A stretch of DNA of 64,000 nt from Saccharospirillum impatiens DSM 12546 (GCF_000423605.1 NZ_AUIH01000004.1:155497-219496); one strand, 5' to 3'; numbered from the stretch's first letter, positions 32,194-42,303 are shown. A program made the numbers and translations. The notes: a model not told the origin generated them from the sequence alone.

Positions 32194-33153
32194 CTAACCG
32201 GAGCTATCCACCGACACAAGGTGACGGATTCTCAGGCCCTTGGGGAGTTGGCGCAGGCGTTCGTTGATCCAGTCAAGCAGGACCGGAAAGTGATCGACCC
32301 AGGCATCGTCGTTAATCAGCATTGATTGGGCGCTGTAATTGCGCAAGTTGCCATCACGTTTGCCCAACACCCAGAGTCGGCCGTTGTGGGTGCCCAACTC
32401 GCGCATGAATTCTCGCACGTCGGCAACGTGATCGGTGTAGCCACCATTGCGCCTGGCCAGGTAAAGGCTGGGTGGCCAGTCGAGGTGTTGCGCAGCGGCT
32501 GAATAGTCGAAACCACTGTCGTCGTTTGCTACCCAGGGCCCGTTCGACCAGCGCAGAAAATCCCGGTACAGCGTCAGGTATTCGGGCTCGGGCCCTTTGC
32601 CAAGCCAGCGCATCGGAACCGCACCTTTTACAGCGCCCAGGGCTGGCAACACAGAGTCTGTGACCAAACGGCCGAGAGTCGAATGGCGGATGCCACCCAG
32701 GGTGGCATTGCGGCGTGTACCCAGATGAATCATGCCCAGCACACCGGGACGGACGCCCGGCTCGCGAGCATAAGCCGAGGCCAGCAAAACACCACCAAAG
32801 CCCTGACCCACCAGAAAGATCGGCAAGCCATCTGCCTGGCGACGGGCTTCCGCCATCAGCCTGGGCAGGTCTTCGCGAATGATCAGATTGGCGTCATGGT
32901 CAAGCCTTCGGCTGAGGTTTGGCCAGCTTTGACCGTGGCCAATCAGATCCGGCACCAGGCAGTGAAAGCCCATATCAGCCAGGTATTGGGCCAGCCCGTG
33001 ACCCTGGTGGCAAAAAACATCGCCCTTGTTGCCAAGGCCATGCAGCAACACCACCAACGCCTGAGGCTTTTCCGGCAAAAACTGACGAACAAACAATTGG
33101 CCGCCCTGCCAGGTCGGCACTTTCAGCCGGTATTCCTTGATACCCTGTTTCAT
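32194..33153 (-). CDS. Alpha/beta-hydrolase fold protein lacking the nucleophile serine
   Basis: This 319-residue soluble protein resembles monoglyceride lipase / lysophospholipase-like hydrolases. It has the oxyanion-type VVLLHGLGNKGDVF motif (residues 34-47) and PDLIGHGQS. At the nucleophile elbow, where GHSMGG is usual, it reads VGQGFGG, so Gly118 replaces the catalytic serine. The Asp and His positions are also not clear. It overlaps hrpA by 4 bp, and is convergent with the FlhB-like gene (2-bp gap). It may be a non-catalytic or altered hydrolase. Confidence 0.72.
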   Translation of the reverse strand: MKQGIKEYRLKVPTWQGGQLFVRQFLPEKPQALVVLLHGLGNKGDVFCHQGHGLAQYLADMGFHCLVPDLIGHGQSWPNLSRRLDHDANLIIREDLPRLMAEARRQADGLPIFLVGQGFGGVLLASAYAREPGVRPGVLGMIHLGTRRNATLGGIRHSTLGRLVTDSVLPALGAVKGAVPMRWLGKGPEPEYLTLYRDFLRWSNGPWVANDDSGFDYSAAAQHLDWPPSLYLARRNGGYTDHVADVREFMRELGTHNGRLWVLGKRDGNLRNYSAQSMLINDDAWVDHFPVLLDWINERLRQLPKGLRIRHLVSVDSSG

Positions 33154-36100
33154 TCAGCGAGAACCTGTTGCCATTGTTTTTCCAGTCGTTTAGCCGAGAC
33201 CGGCACCCGAGTGCCCAGTGTTTGTGCAAACAACGAGACCCGGTACTCCTCCAGCAACCAGCGAAACTCTGTCAATGCTGGGCTGACCATCTGTTGTTCG
33301 GCCAATGTGCGCTGTTTGCTCTGATAGCGCTGCCAGAAACCGGCCAGCTCATCGACCCAGAATTGCTCCCGGGCAGGAATGCCACCCGCCCGGTTCAGGC
33401 GTCGATCCGCACCGTCCAGATACCTGGGCAGTTCGGCAAACCACTCGCCCGGTGTCGCACTGACAAAGCCCGGATAAACCAGTTGATCAAGCTGCGTTGC
33501 AACGTCAGCGTATAGGAAGGCCGTGGCAAAGGTCACGCGCCCTTTCAATTGTTTACGTACCTGATGGTGGCGATGCAATACGTCGTGTACCTGCCGCGCC
33601 AGCTGCTCCCCCTGCTCGACCAGATCACCGCGTCCGGCTTCAAGCCAGAGGGTAAATTCCGCGCGGGTGCGCGGCAGCTTCCCGCCCCGGTCCAGAGTCC
33701 GCAACAACGTCGCCCGCAGTATATCCTGGCGCAGTGGCTCGGCTTTGCCATAAGGTGCGAACAGCAAGGCGCTTTCCTTGAATGCAGGTAGCCGTTTGGC
33801 CAGGTAGGCCAGAGGTTGTTCGAACTCAAACCAGGCCAGGCGCAACAGGCCCTGACGATGCTGCTGTTCAGCCCAGGGTTGTTGCGTAAAGGACTCGACC
33901 GCAACCGCATTCACCTTGTCGACCAGTGCCGGGAACACATCAATGTGAATACCCGCCTGTATGCGGTGCTCTACTTCAGGCAAGTCGGAAAAAGACCAAT
34001 CGGTGAAGTGCGCCGGGCCTTTCGCTTCCTCGCTGGCTCCCGAGGCCCTCGTCCGGTCTTTGGCAGCCTGGGCATTCGCTGGCGACTTCAGGGCATCAAG
34101 ATCACGACCCGACGCCACGATCTTGCCTGCATCATCCACCACGTTGAAGCGAAAGCGGTGGTGAGCGTCGAGCTTATCCGGTTGCCATTCGTTCTCTGGC
34201 ACGCGAATGCCGGTCATACGGAACAGGCGCTCGGTAACGGCTTTGGTCAGCGGCGTATCGTCTGGTGCCAGGCTGTTCATCAGAGCATCGGCAAAATCCG
34301 GTACCGGCACAAAGTTCCGCCGGTAAGATTTGGGTAATGCCTTGATCAGCGCAATGATCTTGTCGCGCAGCATGCCTGGCACCAGCCAGTCCAGCCGACC
34401 GGCTGGCAACTGAGCCAAAGCACCGGCCGGTACCGTCATGGTCACGCCATCGGCCTCTGTGCCCGGCTCAAACTGGTACTTCAATGGCAACTTCATGCGG
34501 CCCACGGTAATGAAATCCGGATATTGCTGAACAGTTACCTGATCCGCAGAATGCTGCATCAGGGCCTCAGGGGTCAGGTCGAGCGCGTCTTTGGGCTGCT
34601 GCTTGAGCCAGGCATGAAAACCAGCGGCGTTGACAATATCGCCCGGGATGCGCTGGTCGTAAAACGCCACCAACTGATCATCATCAACCAGGATATCGCG
34701 ACGGCGTGCCTTATCTTCCAAACCCGTCACTTCAGCCAGCATGGCCCGGTTGCGTTGAAAGAACGCCGCTTTGGTCTGAAACTCACCTTCCACCAGGGCC
34801 GAGCGAATGAATATATCGCGCGCCAGTGGCGCGTCGATGGCCCCAAAATGCACCGGCCGTTGCGCCACGATGGGCAGCCCGTAGAGCATCAGCGTCTCTT
34901 TGGCGACTACCTGGCCGCGCTTCTTCTCCCAGTGCGGGTCGCTGTAATTGCGCTTGACCAGATGCATCGCCAGCGGCTCCAGCCAGGCCGGTTCTATGCG
35001 GGCGACCGTGCGCGCGAACACCTGAGTGGTTTCCACCAGCTCAGCCGCCACCAGCCACTTGGGGCCCTTGCGTGACAACGCCGATGACGGGTGAACCCGG
35101 CACTGGCGACCCCGGGCGGCGGTATACAGTTTGTCTTCCTTGTAGTTCGCAATCTGCGACAGCAGCCCTGACGCCAGTGCTTTGTGCACCTGCTCATAAC
35201 TGGCGGTTTGATCGTTCAGGCGAAAGCCGAGTGATTTGGCCAACAGATGCAACTGACGGTGAATATCACGCCATTCACGCATGCGCAGGTAGTTCAGAAA
35301 CTGCGCCTTACAGAATTTACGCAACTGCCCCTGGCTGAGTGTCTGACGCTCTTGTTCATAACGCTGCCACAGATTCCAGAAGGCGAGGAAGTCGGAGTCC
35401 TTGTCTTTATCCTGAGCGTGCTTTTCTGCAGCGGCCTGTTGCTTTTCCTGCGGGCGTTCGCGCGGGTCGGGAATCGACAGGGCGGCAGCGATCACCAGCA
35501 CTTCACTCAGCGACTTCTGGCGATTGGCTTCAATCACCATCCGCCCCAGGCGCGGATCAACCGGCAAACGAGCCAGCTCTTTGCCCAACGGCGTCAAATG
35601 CCCCTGATCGGTCACCGCAGCCAGCTCGGTCAACAAGGTGTACCCGTCCCGAATCATCCGGCTGTCTGGGGGTTCCAGAAACGGGAAGTCTTCGACCTTG
35701 CCCAGGCGCATATGCAACATCTGCAGAATGACCGAGGCCAGGTTAGTGCGCAAAATTTCAGGGTCGGTAAAGGGCGGGCGCTGCTGAAACTCTTCTTCAT
35801 CAAAAAGCCGAACACAGAGCCCGGGTGCGATACGACCGCACCGCCCTGCCCGCTGATTGGCCGACGCCTGGGAGATGGGTTCGATCGGTAAGCGCTGGAT
35901 CTTGGAGCGGTAACTGTAGCGGCTGATGCGCACCAGGCCACTGTCGATCACATAATGAATGCCCGGCACCGTCAACGACGTTTCAGCAACGTTGGTCGAC
36001 AACACGATGCGTCGCCCACTGTGGCTGGCGAAAATGCGTTGTTGCTCGCTGGCGCTTAAACGCGCGTATAAAGGCAATAACTCAGTATGGCGCAGTTGAG

Positions 36101-37076
36101 CGCGCTTGAGCGTATTGAAGGTCTCGCGGATTTCCCGTTCACCGGGCAAAAACACCAGGACATCACCCCCGCTGTTAGCCGTCTGACCCGCGCGCTCGCG
36201 TTGCTCTATTTCCTCGATGGCATTGAGCACAGCCCCGGGCAAGTCTGACGCATAATCGTCTTCATCGGGGCTCATCGGCCGGTACAGATGCTCGACCGGG
36301 TAGCTACGCCCGGCAACTTCAATGACCGGGGCCTTGTCAAAATGCGCTGAAAACCGATCGACATCAATGGTCGCTGACGTAATGATCAGCTTCAGGTCCG
36401 GGCGACGTGGCAGCAACTGCTTGAGATAGCCCAGCAAAAAATCGATGTTCAGGCTGCGTTCGTGGGCTTCGTCAATGATCAGGGTATCGTACTTATTGAG
36501 AAACGGGTCCTGTTGAATGTCATTCAACAGGATGCCATCGGTCATCAGTTTGATCAGCGTGTCGTCATTGGATTGATCGGTAAATCGGACCTGATAGCCT
36601 ACCTGCTGTCCGAGCTCGACGTTCAATTCTTCCGAAATCCGGTCTGCAACCGAACGTGCAGCCAGTCGACGAGGCTGGGTATGGCCGATCATACCGGCAC
36701 GGCCCAGGCCTGCTTGCAAACACAACTTGGGAATTTGCGTGGTCTTACCGGAACCGGTTTCACCGGCGATCACCACGACCTGGTGTTTGGCAATAGCGTC
36801 ACGAATGTCGTCCGCACGTTCGGAGACAGGCAGGGTTTCGTTCAGACGGATCTCGGGGACGCGCCGCTCACGAGCCGCAAACCCTTCACGGGAACGGGCA
36901 AAGGCTTTCTCGATGGCGACAACCAGGGAAGGCGACGCCTCCCCTTTTTTGAGTTGCTGACGCCAGGTTTTGCAGCGTTGTATCAGATAATGCCGGTCAC
37001 GGACAAGACACTGCGACAGGCTCTGAAGAACCAGATCGGGAGTAAGTTCCGTGTTTGATACTGCACTGGACGGCAT
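33150..37076 (-). CDS. hrpA: ATP-dependent RNA helicase HrpA
   Basis: HrpA is a large DEAH-box helicase linked to mRNA processing and rescue of stalled ribosomes. The 1308-residue protein has Walker A GETGSGKTTQ (Lys111), the IIDEAHERS box, the motif III ITSATID, and QRAGRCGR of motif VI. These are followed by the helicase-associated and OB domains and a long C-terminal DUF3418 region. The full length matches the family. It is coupled to the downstream hydrolase gene. Confidence 0.96.
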   Translation of the reverse strand: MPSSAVSNTELTPDLVLQSLSQCLVRDRHYLIQRCKTWRQQLKKGEASPSLVVAIEKAFARSREGFAARERRVPEIRLNETLPVSERADDIRDAIAKHQVVVIAGETGSGKTTQIPKLCLQAGLGRAGMIGHTQPRRLAARSVADRISEELNVELGQQVGYQVRFTDQSNDDTLIKLMTDGILLNDIQQDPFLNKYDTLIIDEAHERSLNIDFLLGYLKQLLPRRPDLKLIITSATIDVDRFSAHFDKAPVIEVAGRSYPVEHLYRPMSPDEDDYASDLPGAVLNAIEEIEQRERAGQTANSGGDVLVFLPGEREIRETFNTLKRAQLRHTELLPLYARLSASEQQRIFASHSGRRIVLSTNVAETSLTVPGIHYVIDSGLVRISRYSYRSKIQRLPIEPISQASANQRAGRCGRIAPGLCVRLFDEEEFQQRPPFTDPEILRTNLASVILQMLHMRLGKVEDFPFLEPPDSRMIRDGYTLLTELAAVTDQGHLTPLGKELARLPVDPRLGRMVIEANRQKSLSEVLVIAAALSIPDPRERPQEKQQAAAEKHAQDKDKDSDFLAFWNLWQRYEQERQTLSQGQLRKFCKAQFLNYLRMREWRDIHRQLHLLAKSLGFRLNDQTASYEQVHKALASGLLSQIANYKEDKLYTAARGRQCRVHPSSALSRKGPKWLVAAELVETTQVFARTVARIEPAWLEPLAMHLVKRNYSDPHWEKKRGQVVAKETLMLYGLPIVAQRPVHFGAIDAPLARDIFIRSALVEGEFQTKAAFFQRNRAMLAEVTGLEDKARRRDILVDDDQLVAFYDQRIPGDIVNAAGFHAWLKQQPKDALDLTPEALMQHSADQVTVQQYPDFITVGRMKLPLKYQFEPGTEADGVTMTVPAGALAQLPAGRLDWLVPGMLRDKIIALIKALPKSYRRNFVPVPDFADALMNSLAPDDTPLTKAVTERLFRMTGIRVPENEWQPDKLDAHHRFRFNVVDDAGKIVASGRDLDALKSPANAQAAKDRTRASGASEEAKGPAHFTDWSFSDLPEVEHRIQAGIHIDVFPALVDKVNAVAVESFTQQPWAEQQHRQGLLRLAWFEFEQPLAYLAKRLPAFKESALLFAPYGKAEPLRQDILRATLLRTLDRGGKLPRTRAEFTLWLEAGRGDLVEQGEQLARQVHDVLHRHHQVRKQLKGRVTFATAFLYADVATQLDQLVYPGFVSATPGEWFAELPRYLDGADRRLNRAGGIPAREQFWVDELAGFWQRYQSKQRTLAEQQMVSPALTEFRWLLEEYRVSLFAQTLGTRVPVSAKRLEKQWQQVLAE

Positions 37077-37105
37077 GCCATGACCTGTCTGCCAAAAGGG
37101 ACGGC

Positions 37106-37133
37106 ATTATAGGCATCCTGCCGAAGGGATCAA
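37106..37133 (-). promoter_or_regulatory. Likely sigma-70 promoter of hrpA
   Basis: On the minus strand TTGATC and a perfect TATAAT are separated by 16 bp, with the -10 box 29 bp upstream of the hrpA ATG. Predicted leader is about 20 nt. Confidence 0.6.
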
Positions 37134-37242
37134 AGGTGGCATCTTAAATTTACCCATCGTTCAACCAGTGAAATGCTCTCTCCCCCAATGGAGGAGAGAG
37201 GACTGCTGGGCGCGATGCCGCGAGCGACTGGCGATGGCAAAA

Positions 37243-37297
37243 TTCAACCAACCAATCGCTCCCTCTCCCGTCCCACGGGAGAGGGCTGGGGAGAGGG
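37243..37297 (-). repeat. 55-bp hairpin repeat, copy 1
   Basis: The segment contains CTCTCCCG-tccca-CGGGAGAG style inverted arms plus a CTGGGGAGAGGG flank and a TTCAACCAACCAA edge. Its reverse complement matches 61612-61666 at about 47 of 55 positions. It lies between hrpA and fadD, 33 bp beyond the fadD stop. Such CCCTCTCCC repeats are common intergenic REP-like elements in gammaproteobacteria. Confidence 0.75.
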
Positions 37298-37329
37298 TTC
37301 TACTCCAATTCCTTCATGCAAACTCAGGC

Positions 37330-38994
37330 TTAACTGTCGCTGTCCCTCAACTCCCGGCGCAGCACCTTGCCCACGTTGGTCTTGGGCAATTCATCGCGGA
37401 ACACAAACTGCTTGGGTACCTTGTAACCAGTCAGGCTTTCACGACAAAAATCCGACAGCTCTTTTTCCTCAACCGGTCCGTTCGTGACCACAAAGACTTT
37501 AACCGCTTCACCGGTTTTCTCGCTCGGCACTCCAACAGCAGCACACTCGACCACTTTCGGATGACGCGTCAGTACGTCTTCGATTTCATTCGGGTAAACG
37601 TTAAAACCAGAGACCACAATCATGTCTTTCTTGCGATCAACGATTTTCAAATAGCCATCTTTCTGCAAGACAGCAATATCGCCGGTTTTCAGGAAGCCGT
37701 CTTCATCGATGGTTTTGGCAGTGTCGTCCGGACGGTTCCAGTAACCTTTCATCACCTGCGGCCCGCGCACTTGCAGTTCGCCCGCCTCGTCGAAGCCAAG
37801 CAACTTGCCATCGTCATTTGCAATCCGAACCTCGGTATTGGGCGCCGGAATACCAATGGTACCCAATTGCTGATAACCCGCCGGGTTAAACGAAATCACC
37901 GGAGACGATTCAGTCATGCCATAGCCTTCCGAGATCGGGCAGCCGGTCACTTCCTCCCAGCGCTCAGCTGCTGCTTTCGTCAGCGCCATGCCGCCGGAAA
38001 TGGTCAGTTTCAGGGCACTGAAATCCACTTTCTTGAAGTCTTCGTTGTTCATCAACGCTACAAACAGCGTGTTCAAGCCGGCGAATCCGGTGAACCGGTG
38101 CTTGCCCAGTTCTTTGACGAAGCCGGGAATATCGCGCGGGTTGGGAATCAACAAGTTGTGGTTGCCGGTTAGCATGATGGTCATGCAGTTCACCGTAAAC
38201 GCATAGATGTGGTACAGCGGCAACGGCGCAACGAAGGTTTCCTGTCCATCTTTCAGCGTCAGCTTGAAGAACTCATAACACTGCAGCATGTTCGCAATCA
38301 GGTTGCGGTTAGTCAGCATCGCGCCTTTGGCTACACCGGTGGTGCCACCGGTGTACTGCAGAATAATGGTTTCATCATGGGGCGTGGCCGTGCGCTTGTA
38401 AGTTTTGGTGCTGCCTTTTTTTAACGCATCACGGAAGGTGCCTACTTTGCTGGTGTCGTAAGCCGGCACCATTTTCTTGACCTTCTTGACCACGGTATTG
38501 ACCAGAACCCGCTTCAGACCCGGGTGCAGGTCAGCGATTTCGGTGACAATAATGCGATTGAGTGGCGTCTTGGGTTGTACCCGAATCGCCTGGGCGGCCA
38601 TACCGGCATACACCACCAGTGCTTTGGCACCAGAGTCATTCATCTGGTGCTCAAGCTCGCGGTCGGTATACAGCGGGTTGGTGTTAACAACAATCAAACC
38701 AGCGCGCAGGGCGCCAAATACAGCGATCGGATACTGCAGGATGTTGGGCAATTGCACCGCAATGCGATCACCGGGCTGCAAGTCCGTCTCATTTTGAAGA
38801 TAGGCGGCAAAGTTACCCGACAAACGATCGATGTCGGCATAGGTAAGCGTCTGACCCATGCAGGTATAAGCGGGCTTGTCGGCAAATTCCTTGGTTTTCT
38901 GGTCGAACAGATCGAGCACGGTGTCAAAGGCTTCCGGGTCAACCGTGGCTTTCATACCGCCTGGGTATTGCGTATGGGTGTATACGTCGCTCAT
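37330..38994 (-). CDS. fadD: Long-chain acyl-CoA synthetase
   Basis: FadD activates fatty acids with ATP and CoA for beta-oxidation. The 554-residue protein has the AMP-binding P-loop LQYTGGTTGVAKGAML, YGMTESSPV, the TGD motif in KTGDIAVLQKDGYLKIVDRK, and the FACS segment FNVYPNEIEDVL. The start at 38994 has an AGGAG site; a further in-frame TTG upstream would add an unlikely extension and overlap the palindromic operator. It is a single gene here with its own regulatory region. Confidence 0.94.
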   Translation of the reverse strand: MSDVYTHTQYPGGMKATVDPEAFDTVLDLFDQKTKEFADKPAYTCMGQTLTYADIDRLSGNFAAYLQNETDLQPGDRIAVQLPNILQYPIAVFGALRAGLIVVNTNPLYTDRELEHQMNDSGAKALVVYAGMAAQAIRVQPKTPLNRIIVTEIADLHPGLKRVLVNTVVKKVKKMVPAYDTSKVGTFRDALKKGSTKTYKRTATPHDETIILQYTGGTTGVAKGAMLTNRNLIANMLQCYEFFKLTLKDGQETFVAPLPLYHIYAFTVNCMTIMLTGNHNLLIPNPRDIPGFVKELGKHRFTGFAGLNTLFVALMNNEDFKKVDFSALKLTISGGMALTKAAAERWEEVTGCPISEGYGMTESSPVISFNPAGYQQLGTIGIPAPNTEVRIANDDGKLLGFDEAGELQVRGPQVMKGYWNRPDDTAKTIDEDGFLKTGDIAVLQKDGYLKIVDRKKDMIVVSGFNVYPNEIEDVLTRHPKVVECAAVGVPSEKTGEAVKVFVVTNGPVEEKELSDFCRESLTGYKVPKQFVFRDELPKTNVGKVLRRELRDSDS

Positions 38995-39090
38995 GGACAC
39001 TCCTCTCGTTCTTATTGTAAATCGATGCAGGTAACGTTTGGCCAAGCACACCGTTGCCTGAACTGGAATGGTCTTCAGGCACACTTCATT

Positions 39091-39100
39091 CAAACGTTTG
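39091..39100. promoter_or_regulatory. CAAACGTTTG palindrome upstream of fadD
   Basis: A perfect 10-bp palindrome lies 97 bp upstream of the fadD start. PsrA/FadR-type TetR regulators of fatty acid degradation bind paired CAAAC and GTTTG half-sites; here the half-sites abut without the usual 2-4 bp gap, so the match is partial. The rest of the gap (38995-39233) shows no gene. Confidence 0.35.
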
Positions 39101-39233
39101 TTTTATTTCGTGAGCCGATTGTCTCTTTTTTACCGAGCAGAATTCAACTCTTTAATGAATAAAGCGCACAGAGAAAAGGCTATCTGTGAGTAAATAGCCT
39201 AGACCGATGTTCAAATTGCAGAGTTGCAGGCGC

Positions 39234-41507
39234 TCAACGGCTGGGAGGGTCATCATTGTCGTCACTGAACGGGTCGTCTTCATCGAGGTTCAAGTTCTCC
39301 AGGTCAGACAGGCCATCTTCCAGATTGCTGATGTCGAACAGGTCGTCGTCATCTCCGGCATCCAGATCGTCCAGCGGGTCGGGTTCGCTGTCCAGCTCTC
39401 CCCACACGTCTTCATCCAGTGCTCGGGTGTCCAGACTGTCTTCCATACTGACCCGAGGGGCTTCGGTCCGCTCGGGCGGCGATGGTTCGGGCACGTCATC
39501 CTCGAATACATCGTCGACGACCGGTGCATCCTGCTCATCCGCCTGGCCATCGCGACCATCGCCGACTCCCGAATCAAGACTGGGATCGTCCAGATCCGCG
39601 CTCAGTTCCAGGTCATTAAGTTCGTTCATCCCTACATCAGCCAGTCCGCGGTCTTCGGCCAGGAGATCCTCTGTTTCACCCTTGCTGCGACGGTCGAGTC
39701 GACGGTAGACCAAAAAGAAAGCGAGTAAAATCAACAGCCCCGGCACACTGAGCAACAGGTATCGAAGCCAGGGAGTTGGGTCGCTCTGCGGCAAGGGTTC
39801 TGACACAGGTTCAGCGTCCGGCTGATCGATGCTCACCGGTGTCTGAACACTCAACTCTTCAAACTCGGGCATCGGCTCTTTGACAAAATCTGCTTCGGGC
39901 TCAGGCTCAGGCATCATAGTGGGTTCTGCCGGCATTGCCTCCGGGTTTAGAATCCGGGGCCAGTCTGCCGGCAGTGGCAGAGACAGATCAATCGGTGCGA
40001 CTCCGAACTGAGACACTCGCCGCTCGTTGACATCCGCGTCGCCGGTCAATGTCAGCCTATAGTCACCCTCAGGCAGGTCTGCGGGTAGATTCATATAAAA
40101 ATACCCGCTGGCGTGCGTTTGAAAGCCCTGATTTTGAGTCACGGGCCCCTCAATCATGGCTTGCAGGCTCACCTGTTCAAACATCAGCCCACGGTCGGCC
40201 GGGTATAGCCGCCATTGAATTCCCGCATCGGTCACCAGCAGCTCCGAAAGCAAGGCGGGCCGATTGACCACGGTTTTGCGGATTTGGCGCTGGAATGTAC
40301 CGCCATCGAGCGTGACTTCAAGTTGAATGTCAGCATCAGCGTAGGTATTGGGAACCTGGGCCCGCAGTTGTCGGCCATCCCAGCGTAAGCCATCGACCTG
40401 GCTACCATTGATGCGCAGGGTCGGGGTCATGACGTTGATCAATGCATCGGGAACAACGTCGCCACTGGCATCGGCAACGCCCAGCTCAAGAATGAGGGGC
40501 TGATCTTGCAGAACCACCGAACCCGAGGGCTGGGTCCAGTACAGATTGACATCCGAGACTACCTGAATGCTGCTGTCATCGTTGATGTCACCCAGCACTT
40601 CCCAGCGCCCGGCCGGGGGGGTGTCGATGCTGATCAGTGTATACCCCTGCCCGGCCTGCCAGCGCTGTGATCCGGGCGACGACACTGAATTCAGGGTGCC
40701 ATTGGGCTGGCGCAGCTCGACCTGCCCATCGTCATGCATTACCAGGGCCGTCAGTTCGGTAACCTGGGCGTCAACCCTGAATTCCCGACCGTCAAACGGC
40801 AATTCATTACCGGGGCGAACCGAGTTCAGCACTCTAATGATGAAAGACTGCATTTCCGACGGCTGCTGGACTTCAGCAAACACACCGCCGGTTTGATTCG
40901 CCATCTGCTCCAGCAAGCCTGCATCTGCCGCACTGCCAAGCGCCAGCGTGTGAATGCGAGCGCCAGCGGCGGCAAACCGGGGAATCACCGTATCAAGAAT
41001 CCGGTCGCGTTCTACCCGGTTTACGTCGGAATTGGGGGCAATATCAACCTGACCATCGGTAATCAGAATGACATCGGTTGGCGGGCTGTAGGTTGAAAAA
41101 CCAAAGTCGTAAGCGGCATCGTCAAGTGCGGCACCCAGGTTGGTACGCTGGGCGATGGCCCGCAACTCAGCCACCCGGGTGCGCGCCTGGGCACGCCACT
41201 GGGCGTTGACCGGGTCATGGGGGACCAGTAGGTTCACGTAACGACCAAAACTCCAGATGCCAGCCGTAGCGTCACCGGGAATAGCGTCGATCAACAGATT
41301 AATCGCCGGTGTCCGGCGATTTTGGGGGTCGGTGTCGCGCATGCTGCCAGAAATATCGATCAGAATGCGGACGTCACTGGCCGCCGCTTCAGAGGGCGTC
41401 TCGGCCCAGGCTGGCGCCATCAATGCTACTGCCGCACCCACCAATATTGCACACACACCGGCACGGGTAAGGCGTGGCCGACCAGACTGTCCCAGCATAG
41501 CTGTCAT
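39234..41507 (-). CDS. Exported von Willebrand factor A domain membrane protein
   Basis: The 757-residue protein has a signal peptide ending AWA (residue 35) and a VWA domain (about 45-215) with an intact MIDAS motif DISGS (residues 51-55). About 350 residues of beta-rich periplasmic sequence follow. One membrane helix (about 580-602, LLLSVPGLLILLAFFLVYR) comes next, then a cytoplasmic tail of about 150 residues that is extremely acidic. VWA domains bind metal and mediate protein contacts. It lies 130 bp beyond the three-helix gene on the same strand. The specific role is unknown; it is not a recognisable chelatase or pilin-type protein. Confidence 0.8.
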   Translation of the reverse strand: MTAMLGQSGRPRLTRAGVCAILVGAAVALMAPAWAETPSEAAASDVRILIDISGSMRDTDPQNRRTPAINLLIDAIPGDATAGIWSFGRYVNLLVPHDPVNAQWRAQARTRVAELRAIAQRTNLGAALDDAAYDFGFSTYSPPTDVILITDGQVDIAPNSDVNRVERDRILDTVIPRFAAAGARIHTLALGSAADAGLLEQMANQTGGVFAEVQQPSEMQSFIIRVLNSVRPGNELPFDGREFRVDAQVTELTALVMHDDGQVELRQPNGTLNSVSSPGSQRWQAGQGYTLISIDTPPAGRWEVLGDINDDSSIQVVSDVNLYWTQPSGSVVLQDQPLILELGVADASGDVVPDALINVMTPTLRINGSQVDGLRWDGRQLRAQVPNTYADADIQLEVTLDGGTFQRQIRKTVVNRPALLSELLVTDAGIQWRLYPADRGLMFEQVSLQAMIEGPVTQNQGFQTHASGYFYMNLPADLPEGDYRLTLTGDADVNERRVSQFGVAPIDLSLPLPADWPRILNPEAMPAEPTMMPEPEPEADFVKEPMPEFEELSVQTPVSIDQPDAEPVSEPLPQSDPTPWLRYLLLSVPGLLILLAFFLVYRRLDRRSKGETEDLLAEDRGLADVGMNELNDLELSADLDDPSLDSGVGDGRDGQADEQDAPVVDDVFEDDVPEPSPPERTEAPRVSMEDSLDTRALDEDVWGELDSEPDPLDDLDAGDDDDLFDISNLEDGLSDLENLNLDEDDPFSDDNDDPPSR

Positions 41508-41637
41508 CCAAAGGTTTTCATGGCTATATCATCGGCGACTTGTTGCCGTTCTTTACCGTTTGGGTCGCCGATGCGTGTCGTATCACACTGACACTGCAAG
41601 CAACGGGCCATGCCAAAAGTCCATCAGCCTCCTGGCG

Positions 41638-42303
41638 TCAGCCCATTCTGGCCAACATGCGCCGTCCCGCTTCGGTTATGTGCCAGCGCATACCGTGTTT
41701 GCCCATGATGCGGCCCGCCAGGTTCCGGGCGACCATTATATCGAGCGTTTTAACCATGGTGGCCTCAGTGGCCTCGGTTTCGTCGCACAGGCCCGGCAAC
41801 GATCGAAAAATGTAGCGCCCGTTACCCAGTGTTTTCAATACCTGTGCGGTTGTGACATCCAACTCTTCATCCGGCGTCAGCGACTCGGATGGGACCGGCT
41901 GGTCATCCTCAGTTTCCGCTTCGATCAACGGCTTGATCTCAGCCTGAACCAGATAGAGCTCATGCATCACCCGGTCTGCCTGCTGACGCGCCGTTCTGGC
42001 TTCGGCCAGAATCTTGTCGGAGACACTGGTTACCACGAAGCGGCTGGCGATGGCCGCGATCAGACAGAACCCGGTAAAGATCAGAAAGCGACTTGAATCA
42101 TCCTGGCTCTGCGCAATCAGATCACTGTTGACCAGCGCCAGCACCACAGGCACCAGGAAAGCCGCCCCGATACCAACCACCAGGCTGCGCGGCAGGCTGG
42201 TGGTATCCGGATCGTATTGGGACAACATGTAATAGTTGACCAGACCACCAAAAACGCCCGACATCAGCATTACGGCAATCAGAACGAAAATATGAAGGGC
42301 CAT
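41638..42303 (-). CDS. Three-helix membrane protein with winged-helix-like C-terminus
   Basis: The 221-residue protein has three membrane helices (about 3-26, 39-60, 73-92), a charged helix (95-130), an acidic linker, and a C-terminal domain (148-221) that reads like a winged helix (VKTLDIMVARNLAGRIM... HITEAGRRML). The membrane part resembles the YEATS-associated three-helix family described in predicted bacterial conflict or signalling systems; I am not certain of this. It is followed by the VWA gene. No YEATS domain gene was seen nearby. Confidence 0.6.
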   Translation of the reverse strand: MALHIFVLIAVMLMSGVFGGLVNYYMLSQYDPDTTSLPRSLVVGIGAAFLVPVVLALVNSDLIAQSQDDSSRFLIFTGFCLIAAIASRFVVTSVSDKILAEARTARQQADRVMHELYLVQAEIKPLIEAETEDDQPVPSESLTPDEELDVTTAQVLKTLGNGRYIFRSLPGLCDETEATEATMVKTLDIMVARNLAGRIMGKHGMRWHITEAGRRMLARMG

